Source: Coriolopsis trogii (taxonomy: Eukaryota; Basidiomycota; Agaricomycetes; Polyporales; Polyporaceae). Taken from it: DNA of 64,000 nt. Position numbers and translations under genes: made by a program. The stretch spans positions 992,001 through 1,056,000 of the forward strand of contig JAHYIO010000008.1 of NCBI GenBank assembly GCA_020543525.1, given 5' to 3'. The notes beneath the pieces are model-generated. The model was not told where the DNA came from. It made no database searches and saw only the letters and a program-made list of their open reading frames with translations. Below are positions 53,566 through 64,000 of this stretch, piece by piece. Position 1 is the stretch's first letter. Each line of letters starts with the position of its first letter.

Positions 53566-55445
53566 TCACTGACGCGGCCGGTCCTCGTCCACGCTCGCCC
53601 TCGAGAACAGCTCCCCGTCCGTCTCCGGATTCCAGTTCGCCAACGTGAGCGACAACCTGACCGGCCTCCGCTGCTCGCCCACGCTCGAGTTCGAAACATC
53701 GTCGCTCCCCGCTCCATCGATCCCAGCGCTCTCATGCAAGTGCGCGAGCGGCGGCAGGACCGGGTACGGATAGCTCACCGCCGTCCCGACCGACGTCACC
53801 GACGCCGACGCGCGGTGGTTGGTGGGCGGGAGCTCAGATTGGGCTTGCGGTAGAGGTTGAGGCCCAAGTTGCGGTCGAGACTGTAACTGAGTAGAGGGGA
53901 AAGGGAGCGGCCCGACGGGCGTCGGTGTGCGCTCCGGGGTAGGCGTCCCTGGGGGCGACGTATACACATAGCTCGGTGGCCGCTGCTGTTGCATGCCCGG
54001 GCCATCCGGCGTGGGCGTCATCGGAGGCGAGGTATGCATGTAATTCTGCGCTGGGGTCTGCTGTTGTTGAGGGAAGGTGGGCGTGTACGGACTCGGGCCG
54101 AGCCCCGAGTTCGGAGTCGGCGGACCGAGGGGGAAGCCTGGGGAGTAAGGACCTGGGGAGAGGCCAGAGAATGCGAGGGATTGCGGGCGGGTGGGGGCAG
54201 GTGAAGGGGAGGGGGACGAGTCGCGCGAGGGTGTTGCCTTTCGTCCGACGAGACCGTACTCGTAGGGTTTGGGCTCTGCGGTTGGAGGGGGAGACCTGCC
54301 TCGCTGATGGCCTGGCCAAGCGGGAAAGAGGGAAGGGTCGAAGTCGATGGGCTCGTCCTTGAAGGCGCCGAAGCTGTAGCGCTTGCGCCTGCGTCACACG
54401 ACTGTGAGACGATGCATTCGGAAGGGCGGGGACTGGACTTACCAGATAAACCAAACAATCGTGACGAGCAGAATGAGGCCCGCAAACCCTCCCAGCGCTC
54501 CGCCAATGACGGGGCCCAGATTGTCGCCTATGTCGTTACCGTGGTGGCTGTCTTCAGCTCCGCCCGGTGGGCCCGGAATCACGGATGTTGTCGGAGGCAG
54601 AGTCGATGTGGCAGTGACCCAAGTAACTACGACAGAGCCATTCGCGAGGGTGGATGATATCTGAGTGGAGAATGGGGTCGTAGAGCTAGAGTCGGGAGGG
54701 GACGTAGGAGGAGGAGGAGGAGGGGGAGGGGGAGGGAGCGTTGTACTGTTGGCAGTCGGACATGTGGAGAAGAGAGTGGCGGTAGGCAAACTTTCCGTGA
54801 CTGGAACGTCGACAACGAATGGAGACTGCGTGGTGGAGACTGTTGCGTCTGCGAACGAAGCCGATGGTCAGCATATGATGTAGTCTGATTGCTCAAGACT
54901 GCACTCTGAAGAAGCCAATACAGAGACGTGAGGATGCCCCCTAATAGTCTGTCCCGTCAAATAATACTCTTCAGTGGAGAGCCACATTTCACCCAACGGA
55001 TTGCGTCGACGCGACGTCGTTCGCTCTCTCTGTTCATCGCGCGAGTTCATGTAAGGTATCTCGCCCGATGAACCGCAAGGACCCAGCCCACCTCCAATCA
55101 GGAAGTACCCAGGAATACAGCAGGTAGACACGCCTTCTGTTTAACTTCGAGAACCCAGAGTTCAAGGTGCAGTAAGGGCGACGGCATAGACCTCCGTTGC
55201 GCGTTGGTGGGACACGAGCAGATTAGGATGAACGTACCTTGAATTGTCGTTATGACCTCCTCCGTCTGCGTCATCACGCATGTTGTATTGCCATCACTGT
55301 CCACGGTCGACAGTGCGCAGAACGTGCTGAGGGCTGTGCTCACCACGGCGGGTATGGTCGTGATGAGCTCCGAGAAGGACGTGGACTCGGTGGACGTAGT
55401 CAGGACATCATAGAGAGTCTGCGTCGGGATGGGCGTGCATGCCAT
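53566..55445 (-). CDS. Single-pass membrane protein with Ser/Thr-rich ectodomain
   Basis: A minus-strand gene with at least four exons: 55445-55238, one from 55136 with an uncertain 3' end, 54848-54443, and 54388-53566. The N-terminal part is dominated by Thr/Ser (sites for O-glycosylation). A short Cys-Cys-containing Gly-rich piece and a poly-Pro run (about 54707-54738) follow. A transmembrane helix then runs over G-G-A-L-G-G-F-A-G-L-I-L-L-V-T-I-V-W-F-I-W. A basic R-K-R-Y stop-transfer sequence and a Pro-rich cytoplasmic tail complete the protein. The plan resembles fungal wall-stress sensor-like proteins, but no WSC or Mid2 domain is recognised. No clear signal peptide precedes the ATG at 55445, so an upstream start may be missing. 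It is divergent from the CHY gene, 391 bp away. Confidence 0.65.
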
Positions 55446-55836
55446 ATGCCTTGGGAGCGATTCCGCAACCGCAGGCGAGCGGGACCGCGAGAGACGGCGC
55501 AAGGGAGATGATGGGAGGAAGAGAGAACGTGTGGGCGGGCATCTCTCCCCGATGCCGACCTCGTCCGGAACGGCGCCCTGCTGCTCTCTCGCTCCCCCTC
55601 ACTGCTGCTCCGTCGGCGGGGACGCCATTTCTCGTGACGGGTGGTGAGTGTGTGGTGAGTGCGATGGCGGACGCGACGGACGAGATGACCGCGGACGTTG
55701 GCCAGGGTCGCCACCGTCGGAAAGGACAAGTGCGATCACGCATGGCCCGATGCCCGATGCGCGCTGAGGCCGTCCGTCCGTTCGCGGCTCGCCTTCTTCC
55801 ACCACCTCCGTCATAACCCCTCTGACTGTCTGAGCT

Positions 55837-56414
55837 ATGTGGTGAGCTCTGCACGCTCCTGCGATCGCCGTGGACGACCAGCACGATCCCGGTGTATCCT
55901 TCGTCCATCGGCAGCGAGCTGACGGTCCTCGTTCGTACGACCAGCAAACACGTCCTGAACGCGCAGGTCGCCATACGTGCCCCATGCTGCAAGCAATGGT
56001 TCGATTGTGCCGAGTGCCATGCGGAAACGCAAGACCATAGGCTGGCGAAGACGAACGAGTTGGCCTTCCTGTGCAAAAAGTGCAAGAAGGCGTTCCGGAA
56101 GAACATGCTCGAGTACGAGGAGAGCGACGAGTATTGCCCACATTGCGACAATCACTACGTGCGTGCTTGCGTTTACTCCTTCAACTATGTCGTCCGACCT
56201 TTGGAACCAGGTCATCGAAGCCAAGACACCACAAGCGGTCCTCGGCGTCGAGGGGGACGATCCAAGGATCAATGCTCGGTATGTCTATACTTTCCTTCCG
56301 ACGCATGCCACTCATGCTCAGCCGTATGTGTGCAGTATGCTCAAGGACGAGCGGGCCAAGCAGGACCCAACAAGGTCCTTGTTCGCCATGGATTTCTCCG
56401 ATCGTATTGGGTGA
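55837..56414 (+). CDS. CHY zinc-finger protein
   Basis: Four exons (55837-55841, 55945-56158, 56211-56278, 56336-56414) encode 121 residues. The first exon is only 5 nt (ATG TG). It was chosen because the join completes Met-Cys-Lys-His, which is the expected start of the CHY domain. The domain continues with C-C-K-Q-W-F-D-C, C-H-x-E, C-K-K-C and C-P-H-C-D-N-H, giving the full set of Cys and His ligands for a three-zinc CHY finger. The related yeast protein Hot13 acts in the mitochondrial intermembrane space. Plant and animal CHY proteins are often ubiquitin ligases with extra RING domains, which are absent here. Role uncertain. Confidence 0.8.
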
Positions 56415-57881
56415 TACCGGAGACTGTCGCTGTCGTTACATCGGTGCGTAATCCCGTGCCTTCTGTTCACTTGCCAGGTTCACAAGCGAAGTAGTTGTGC
56501 TTGTGTTTTCATAGTTTTCAAACGCATACATTTTCTTTGTCGAAGGCCTGTATGCGCCCCCAGAGACTGGCAAGTGTACCTCAGATGTCGCAGCTGTCTG
56601 TGTTCAAGTTCTCTACGCTCCTCCACCACAAGCGAGGTATGGTTGTTCAAATATTCGTAGTCTTGAGGGGACTGTCCACCAAGGGTCCATCAACATCATA
56701 TCCGGACTCACTCTAAGAGGGAGTCCTGCCCTGTGAAAGCACGTTGGTTTCTCCGCGCCCACGGGCAGCTATGCCAACGGCAATATGTGATCTGGCCCCG
56801 CGGACTGACGCGATTGTCAGCTTCACCTCTTCCAACGTGAACGCTCGCAATCCTGAGGAACTGTGCTCTCCTCACCTCACCGACTATGGGTCCCATCGCA
56901 ACGACGCCATAGGTTCCGCGATGCTCGCAACCGGCACTTTCATCAACTCTCTCGCATGTGGGCCGCCTCACGCACCCCGGCAGACGGAGCACTCCATCTC
57001 TTGTCGTGCTGGAGGACAGGAAAACCAAGCAGGAGCGTCGTCTGTCCCTCGTGTCGCCTTCGTCAGGCGTCCCTCCTTACCCCGCATCGGTGATTTAGGT
57101 CGAAACCTCCGCAGTGGCCGGAATGCATGGTCAGCACCGACAAGTAACATTACCTGCGAACCTAGTCGTCGATCGCTTCCAGCGACTCTGTGTCAACGAG
57201 AAGCCACTGGACTCGACTCACATTCAACACAGATCCGGGGCAATGCTGCATGGCGGTAGACACCGTACCCAATGCGCCGTACGAATCATGACTCGGTGAG
57301 CAGGGTCGAATTTTTGAAACGAGCACTCACATATTGTTGGGCGTTTCGTGAATCTATTTGGGGAGAATGATGCGTTATCATGTCCCATTGTGTGCCGTGT
57401 TATGATCGCGATATTTACTCAACCTGTACTTAGGAAGGGCGAGGTGGAACGTTCCGTCTGCGCTTGGGGCAATGCACCGACTGCCAGCCAGGCCCAGCCT
57501 GATTTCACGGGTGGGTAATGGTGCCACGCATAACGGAGGAAGAGTGTTAGGACGGCACACTCCATGTAGAGAGACACGCTGCGTAGCTTCGACCGGTATG
57601 TAGCCAGCTCGCCCAGTCTTCAGCTGTATTGCTCAAACGAATTTATCCATCAGAAGCCATGTCGCGATACAAATCGACTACAGTAGTTCGTGATAGTGTA
57701 CAACAGCACTGGCGAAAGAGTCCTTCAACAAAATAGTGATAGGTGACACAACACAACGCGCAAGCCGCCTCCTTCGACGATCCAGGTCCGACGCTACATA
57801 GGGTCCTTCACGAAGTCTGGAATCCCCTGGCGAACCCGAGCAGCCTGTTCGGGCGATGAGGTGCTTGGAGGCAATGGTCTA
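56415..57881. other. Intergenic region
   Basis: The open frames here (for example around 56744-57259) have no domain or homologous pattern, and no splice sites supporting a gene. Probably non-coding. Confidence 0.45.
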
Positions 57882-58226
57882 TTAGTGCATCTGTTCACCT
57901 CCTGCGTAGGCAATCACAAGGTCCTCTACGGGAGGTGTCACTTTGAGGGGACGGATCCCATATTCGCGTAGAGACATTGGGGTAACCCAGAACGTCCCAT
58001 AAAGGTCCAGCACACGGAGGCATGGGTATGGCGTCAGTATGGGGTCGAGAATGGACATGTCATTTATGCAAAACATCGCTAACTCTAGGACAGCTATTGT
58101 CGAAACTCGAGCACGTGAATCCAGGAATCGTCGATGCACATGCATATGCATGGGCCATTCGAATTGAATGATGATATGTCGCAGACAGGGCAATCGTTGG
58201 CGGAGAACGTCATCACTTGTCAGCAA
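57882..58226 (-). pseudogene. Possible F-box/LRR-type gene fragment
   Basis: An open frame of about 110 residues without an ATG at its beginning, with a pattern L-R-H-I-I-I-x-F-E-W, V-L-E-L-A-M, L-R-V-L-D-L-Y-G and L-V-I-A-Y-A-G-G. Alternating hydrophobic residues like these are typical of the LRR-like tail of fungal F-box proteins. No F-box was found upstream, so this is either the last exon of a longer gene or a relic. Confidence 0.35.
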
Positions 58227-58667
58227 GCCAGACCGCGATGATTAGCCTCTACGAAATCCGATCGTGACCTATGAAAGTAGAGCGGAACAACGAGGAAGGG
58301 TTGTGGATGCGTACGAGATGAGGACTCAGCCTAAGCTGAGACATAAGTGCGATTGATTAGGATCGCGGTGGGAAACTTGCAGCCTCTTCGACGCGGGAAC
58401 TAGGAAGTGCTATTCACGTTGACCAAGCACACAAATGCTAGCGATGGAAGGGGATCGTACCAGGCAATGTATCTGTGAGTATGAGGTTTCTTGTGGCCAT
58501 GGTATACGTAGCGCAAATAGGTTGGGTGTGAAGGCGTTCATCGTACCCGGGTGTCAACGTCGTATGCTTTCGTGAAAAGCCGCGCGAACAGCGCAGTGGC
58601 TCTGCTACGCGGTCAAAGAGGTAGCAAAGGAGGCATATACGTACACAAGATAGCCAAGGCCGCGTGA

Positions 58668-59867
58668 TCATCCATCGAACATCGTCCCGTCCATCCTCAC
58701 ACCCATCGTCTGCTTGATCTCCATCCCCATCAACTTCATCCTGCCCACCTATACCACGCCCGCATTCAGCTGTGCTGCTTACAGAGAGGACGGAACGAAT
58801 ACGGACCTGTATACGCTCATTCTGCACTTTCCGGAGCTCCATGAGCTGCTCCTTGCTCATGTACGTGTCCTGCTCGACTTTCTGGCGCTTATGGTTGCTC
58901 TGATGGGCGCGGAGGTCCGCGGTGGGGTCGTATGAGTCCTCTGCCGGGGGGAGGTACTCGCCCGCGCGAAGGGCGGACATCCGTCGTTCGTACTCCTCCA
59001 TGTGGTAGAACTTCTCGTGAGGCAGGGTCGCTAGACGGGCACAAGTGTGTCAGACCTGCGCGTGTGTCGCATAGGAAGAAACAAGGGAATGTACCAGTGT
59101 TGTAGTCCTCGACAAAACGCGCAAACTCTTTCTTCGTTTGCTCCTTCGAGATGGTCTCAGGGTTGATCTTGCGCTCTTCGACGAGCCATGCACGGAACTC
59201 TTGCTCTTTGTTGTACAGGCTGCGATGTAAGTGAGATCGTACATTCGGTCGCGGAGAAGATTGGTAGTACGCACTCGGTCTCGTTGATTAGGCCATACTT
59301 ACCCCATTGGTGCTCACTGACCACTCCACTCTTATGTTTCTACGCCAGCAATTGATAGAGTCAACGGAAGATTTGTGCAAAGAGTAAGCATAGAAAATGC
59401 ACCTTCTTATCTTTCTTGCTCTTCTTCTTCTCCTTTTTCTCCCTGTCCCTGCTCCTGCTCCGCCGCTTCTTATGCTTGTCCTTCCTCCGCTTGTGTCGTC
59501 GGTGCTCCGAAGAGCTCGAGGAGGAGCTCGAGACAGACCGAGATCGTCTCCGCTTGTCCCTTGAGCGGTCCCTCCTCCGACTCCGGTCGCTTTCTCTCGA
59601 TCGCGACCGCCCGTGCGACGTTGACCTTCCCCGTCTCCGTTCCTGCTTGTCCCTCCTTCCGGAACGCGGCGATGCTGAGCGTGAGCGTGACCGCGAGCGT
59701 CGTCTAGGTGGGCTCCGCGAGCGCCGTCGGGGTGATCGCGAGCGTGAGCGGTCCCGTTTGCGAGAGTAGTCGTCGAGCGAGCGAGAACGAGACCGGCCAC
59801 GGTCGTCGCGTCGTGAGCGGTCGTATGCTCTCCCGCCATCTCGAGAGTGTGCGTCTGGGCCACCCAT
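58668..59867 (-). CDS. RS-rich nuclear protein, SCI1-like
   Basis: Exon 1 (59867-59403, 155 residues) is almost entirely Arg/Ser dipeptides, ending in a Lys-rich K-K-S-K-K-D-K-K tail. Short exons 59330-59275 and 59219-59095, and a further exon from 59030 down, then encode the conserved part. It reads S-G-V-V-S-E-H-Q-W-G-K-Y-G, then L-Y-N-K-E-Q-E-F-R-A-W-L-V-E-E-R-K, then K-K-E-F-A-R-F-V-E-D-Y-N-T and the following H-E-K-F-Y. This pattern matches the family of plant style cell-cycle inhibitor 1, of which fungi have a nuclear homolog. RS tracts are typical of splicing-speckle proteins. The 3' end is uncertain: the last splice could lead to a stop at 58668 or into a different frame. Confidence 0.65.
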
Positions 59868-61075
59868 GGCGAGCTCTTCGTAGGATGGAAGAGATTAAAC
59901 TGTTGTGTAGATGAGGGTCGTTGTAGGATGCGGTGGTGGTCGTGGACTGGTGATGGTGGTCGAACGAGAGGTGCGCACAGGCGCTTCAATCTCCACCAGG
60001 ACCTCCACTCCATCGACCACGACCTCATTCGAACTCTATCTCTCTCACACATGCCTACTATGCTGTCTTGCGCTGGGGATGCTTTCTACACTATCATAAC
60101 TCGTGCAGCTCGCTGTGACGAGCAAGAAGTCTCAAGCATTCGGTCTTAACATTCACGACCAATTATACGACCACCCAATGCGACCAAGGATACACCTGAA
60201 GTTCTCGTTGTGTCACCTGGAAGAATGGCAAATCGGGTACGGCTTCCGCCTTGTATCAAGATTGCTAGTTAACCTGGGAGTAATCCGGTATCATCTCAAA
60301 TATGGCCGAATTGTATCTTTGGCAGTGTTGAGGTCAGTCTTTGCAGGCCCCAGGTTCTGCCGGTGCACCATACTAGACTTTTTGACGGGCCATGCGGGTT
60401 TGTGCAGAAAGTACATGATCATGCTCATTCACGTGTTCATTGTATGCAGGTACCCACTCCTGAGGTCGTAGCGACCACTTACTACCTGCGCCGGCCTGCG
60501 GCTTCACGTATTCACCCCATCAATGCCTCCTAGTGGTCCTACGGGCCTCATGTTCTTGCGAGGAATGAGGCTAATAGAGAGGTGTTGATATCTACCCTAC
60601 AATGGTGAGCAAGTCTCCATGTATCTATTCATTCAACCGCGGCGCTGGCCGCCGTTGTGGCGCATGGCACAGCTGCAACGGCTCAGCATCGACTCTGGTT
60701 CGGTGCAACTCCAGCCCTGGCATAGGGTATTGAGCAGAATAAAGAACATAAACGTTCCGAACGTTCACGCCAATGACGCTTCGGAGTCAGATGAGGCGAG
60801 AATTCGTCCTCGGAGCTAGCTCCAATGCGCAGATTATTTACGGGAGACGATAATCTCCTGCCTTCCTAAGTTCTTGCATTTATGATTGTCTGTTGAGCGC
60901 AGCGTCAACGCGTGCAACTTCTACGTCCTCCAAGAATTTGATTCGCACAATAGAGGCGGAGAACGACTCTCGTATATGTTGTCATAGTACACCAGGCTGA
61001 TCTCCGGAACCCATACCACATGCATACCCCCCACAAAATACACCGACTCGCTGGCATTCACTGCTTCACATGACG
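59868..61075. other. Intergenic region
   Basis: No supported gene. A short segment near 60650-60750 reads W-R-M-A-Q-L-Q-R-L-S-I-D on the plus strand. It may be another fragment of an F-box/LRR-type gene, but it is too short to call. Confidence 0.4.
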
Positions 61076-62365
61076 CTATTTGGCACTCTCGTGGAACTGG
61101 CCGGTGTGTACCCATGTCATCCCCCTTAGATCCCTCATGCTCCGCTCGGCGACGAGCATTTGCAGGATTCTCGTGTATTCTGCCCAAATGTCAGGTTGCA
61201 TCACGAGGCAGTGGAAGAGGATACTCACAGGCTGTACCTTGGCCATGCGTTCCCATCTTCGCGCCAGGGATAGATCCGCCCAGGGCGGGCGCTGTTGAAG
61301 TCGAAGCATCGGCGTCGGCGTCGGCGTCGGAGCTGGGCGCTGGCACGTCGTCGATGTCCTTGTGATGGTGATGTCAGGCGGAAACTCTGTATGTGGATAC
61401 GCACAAGTGAGCTGAATGCTGCTCACCATGATGTCGGAGAGGTGGGAGAATCTGTTCTCATGCACGATCGAGTTGCGCTTCTCGTCCCGCACAGTCGAAT
61501 TGTTGTGGGTCCTCACGGTTGTATGTGTGGACTTACTGGTAGTGCCCGCCGGAGTCTTCTGGGGTCGGTCAATTGTCAGTTTCCGCAATGTTGCCTACAC
61601 AATTGGAGCTCTCGTTACCGTGGTGTCCGAACCAGCGTAGAGACTGTTGAGATACTGCTTGCGCAACGTCTGTGATACCTGAGTATTCTGTGGATTGGTA
61701 AACAACGTGCGGAAACTTACAATGTAGTTCGTCTTGTATTTTTCGTAGTGCAACCTGTTTTGGGCACAAGCTTTGTCCCATGCTGTATCCCTCTCCCGGC
61801 TAGTGACAGCCACCCTTTCGAAAGTGTCGTGGTCGTCGAGCACGGTGAAAGTCGATTGTGTATTTTCGTTGACGCTCTCTTTGTTGAGCCAACGACCTTT
61901 GATTGTGGCGCTGGTTCTCACTTTGTGCATGAGCAGCCATGTATCCGCACGTCCCGAACGTCTTTCACGCCATTCGGGGCGGGTGTGGACATGGCCAGCC
62001 TTGACATCCGATCCAGTGGAGTTGTGAGGAAATAGGGGGACGCAGAAGTGCTGCAGAATCAGGGGCAGACTGGTGTACGAAGTAGTACCACCGAACGTAG
62101 CCAAAACGTATGCTTCCACGATATTGGAATCCGTTATCATCTTGCTTTGCCCCATGATTGCTGGACGACCTCCTCCGGCAGGATGAAGTCGGTATCCTCT
62201 TGTGACATTGGTGGACTTGTGCTTCGACCGGAATATGTCAAACATCATGATTCTATGGATTGACTCCAGCATCTCGACGATGTCTCCTGTGAGGTAGTGT
62301 GTGTTGCTCAGCGGGAGATGCTCGGTTTCGGAGAGGCAGGCGCATCTGCTGCAAGTATGTGACAT
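61076..62365 (-). CDS. Family-B protein (B3), partner of A5
   Basis: Three exons on the minus strand (62365-61721, a 51-nt microexon 61669-61619, and 61558-61076) give 392 residues, all joined in phase 0. The first ATG gives M-S-H-T-C-S-R-C-A-C, placing the CxxC motif as in B1. The family block A-T-F-G-G, an L-P-L-I-L-Q-H-F helix, then H-V-H-T-R-P-E-W follows. The microexon begins T-L-R-K, close to L-R-R-R in B1. The third exon is Thr-rich and Pro-rich (a P-T-P-T-P-T-P run), longer than in B1 or B2, and its end is less certain. The gene is divergent from A5 (start 62879) across 513 bp. Function unknown. Confidence 0.7.
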
Positions 62366-62878
62366 ATCTGACTCAGATGGAGTTCGAGATGTCAAGAGTT
62401 GGGGGTTGGGGGCGGGGAGGCGGGGAGCCACTCGAAGGTCAGATTGCAATGCGCATTCACCCCACGTCGTCGTCAGTACCTATAGCATCTCCCGAGGCGC
62501 CTCCGGAGGCGTCCACTTCCCGACAAAGACCATATGTTAGACCCCAATATTTCCACGAACATGAGAAGTATCAGACCAGAAGCGGAGAGATGTGATGAAC
62601 CGATCACAGCAGAATTGAACATTGAGGACGAAGGAGTTCGTCGGCACCCACGCCTTATCGGGGCACCCACTCTGACAAATAGGCGACAACAAGTTGTTCG
62701 CAGGCCTCAGCACAGCCCGTCTTCCTCGTCCCTCCCTCACACTAGTCGATACACATCGCCACTGTCAAATTTCCGAGTCCATCCAGCACAACCATTCTAC
62801 TTCGAATCTCGCTGACTGTGTCTCTGTCTGGGGCTTGCTGCGACACTCATCAAGACTCCATTGCGCATTATTGGGGCG
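62366..62878. promoter_or_regulatory. Bidirectional intergenic promoter of the B3/A5 pair
   Basis: 513 bp between the starts of B3 (minus) and A5 (plus). This is the same divergent plan as at 4625-5208 and 41793-42163, but inverted in the window. No strong TATA box was identified. Confidence 0.45.
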
Positions 62879-64000
62879 ATGGCACATCCGGATCCCGAGG
62901 CATCACACTGCCAGTGGGACCCATCTGCACTAGAGGCTATGAGTCCCATCCCAGCCTCTCCCGTGCTCCCTATGTATCACTCCAGATTCCCCAAGCCATG
63001 GACTTTCGGTGTCATACGCATGAATCCCGTCGCCATGGTTGAAGGTTTGAACGACCCCGTAGCTCTCGCCGCAGCACGCGAGATGGTGACGCAGAAGTAT
63101 CTTGTTTACTTTCATATGGTTCGTCACTTTCAAACAGTGTTCGTAGACTGTATACTCACTCTCCTATAGCACCTAGATCTCCCTACTCCTGAGAGTCGCT
63201 GGTGCCGGTACTTGATCTACCCTGTGGCGGCAACTCTGCGCCCCGAGTTTCCGCCATTGGGTATCGCCAGCGACATGGTCATGCCGATTGCACCCAACGA
63301 GGAGAACCGCAAAAACCGCCATCCCATCACACCCATCCCCACATTACCCTTCAAGAATTGCTACTTCTGGTACGAAAGCGAGTTACCCGTTCGAGTTCGA
63401 CGGAGTCCCGACTCGTATTGCCCAAAATGGGCGGCGGAGCTGAGCCCGAAAGATTGCTCCGAGTTGGGAAGGATGTGGGAAACGGAATTTCCGCGCCTCG
63501 AGGAGGCATTCGAGGGCCTCTCACAAGAAGAGATCAAGGCACTAAAGGAAAAGGGGTCGCACACGGTCCTTCCACCTCTTCCCTATCCACCAACCGAGAT
63601 GTCTCTGGAGGTCATCCCCGCATGTGATTCGCCAGGCGTGCTTGACACAGACTGTGAACTTCCGGTCCCCTATCCCGACTCTGACTCAGAGGAAGCCTGT
63701 GGGGAGACAAGCTCCTTCGTCGGATCTCTCGCGTCATTCGTAGGAGACGTGTTCGAAATGAACATATTAGGCTGGGAAGCCGATCCCGCCTCGAAGTTTC
63801 TTCCGCTCGTGGACATGTGGCTGGAGGTCGATGAGCATCTCAGCGAGGACACCATACCAAGTCCCATCGATTTGTACGACGAGCAACGAGCAATTCAGAG
63901 GTGAGTCCTTCTTGCTACCCCTACTATGAAAAGGATTCTGACGTTGAATTGATAGGATAATCATTGACGCTCTCGATAGGCGTCGTGCGGTTGCTGATCC
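62879..64000 (+). CDS. Family-A protein (A5), 3' end outside window
   Basis: Exon 1 (62879-63118, 80 residues, with an extra 30 or so residues before the family start), exon 2 (63170-63900) and the start of exon 3 (63956 onward, running off the window). The donor of intron 1 is an unusual GTTCGT. Intron 2 is entered in phase 2 exactly as in A1 and A3, and exon 3 starts R-I-I-I-D-A-L like the R/Q-I-x-K of the paralogs. The core motif reads L-P-F-K-N-C-Y-F-W-Y, which diverges from the H-W-F-G of the others. The C-terminal block is G-W-E-A-D-P and V-D-M-W-L-E-V. It pairs divergently with B3. It is the most divergent A copy here. Confidence 0.7.

Noticed and set aside
53200..53853. Plus-strand open frame over the membrane-protein tail
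   Set aside because: It is antisense to the well-supported exon 53566-54388, and has an unusually Arg-rich, shadow-like composition.
56744..57259. Open frame of 171 codons after the CHY gene
   Set aside because: No homology pattern, no supporting introns or promoter, and low-complexity Arg/Ser composition.
60103..60471. Open frame of 122 codons near 60.1 kb
   Set aside because: No ATG-led domain, no paralog in the window, and it begins at a CTG. Not enough support.
3189..64000. A/B pairs as the homeodomain mating-type locus
   Set aside because: The divergent two-gene layout is similar, but neither family shows a homeodomain W-F-x-N-x-R motif. The resemblance is only architectural.

Overview
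The window comes from a filamentous basidiomycete, most likely a wood-decay or gilled mushroom lineage (Agaricomycetes, Polyporales-like). Almost every gene is cut by 50-60 nt GT-AG introns. The content also fits: an LSL-type hemolytic lectin, a KDZ DNA transposase beside a TET/JBP dioxygenase, Copia LTR retrotransposons, and a set of paralogous genes I do not recognise. All gene models were built by hand from open frames and splice signals.

Layout. 1-5000: the end of a family-A gene, an aerolysin-type lectin gene and a complete family-A gene. 5209-12689: a family-B gene whose second intron now holds a 6503-bp Copia element. 12690-15700: gene-poor. 15700-39000: accessory DNA with a large Zn2Cys6/coiled-coil gene, a multi-exon gene D broken by a second Copia copy, a TET/JBP gene divergent from D, a KDZ transposase, and a small gene just behind it. 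39285-43381: two more family-A genes and a family-B gene. 45000-49000: conserved housekeeping genes (EFG1, an aldo/keto reductase, a MYND protein). 50300-51000: a decayed second copy of the lectin gene. 51400-60000: a C2H2 protein, a single-pass membrane protein divergent from a CHY zinc-finger protein, and an RS-rich nuclear protein. 61076-64000: a third divergent B/A pair.

The most notable observation is the recurring head-to-head A/B gene pair. Families A and B each have a conserved three-exon structure. Three A/B pairs occur in 64 kb, each transcribed outward from a 370-585 bp intergenic region, and one pair is inverted relative to the others. Two further A genes have no visible B partner. 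I recognise no known domain in either family. The repeated divergent arrangement suggests that they are co-regulated and may act together.

The second notable feature is the TET/JBP-KDZ block. TET/JBP oxygenases modify 5-methylcytosine, and their linkage to KDZ transposons is a known feature of mushroom genomes. Here the dioxygenase seems to have Cys where its 2-oxoglutarate-binding Arg is expected. The adjacent gene D has been interrupted by a young Copia insertion.
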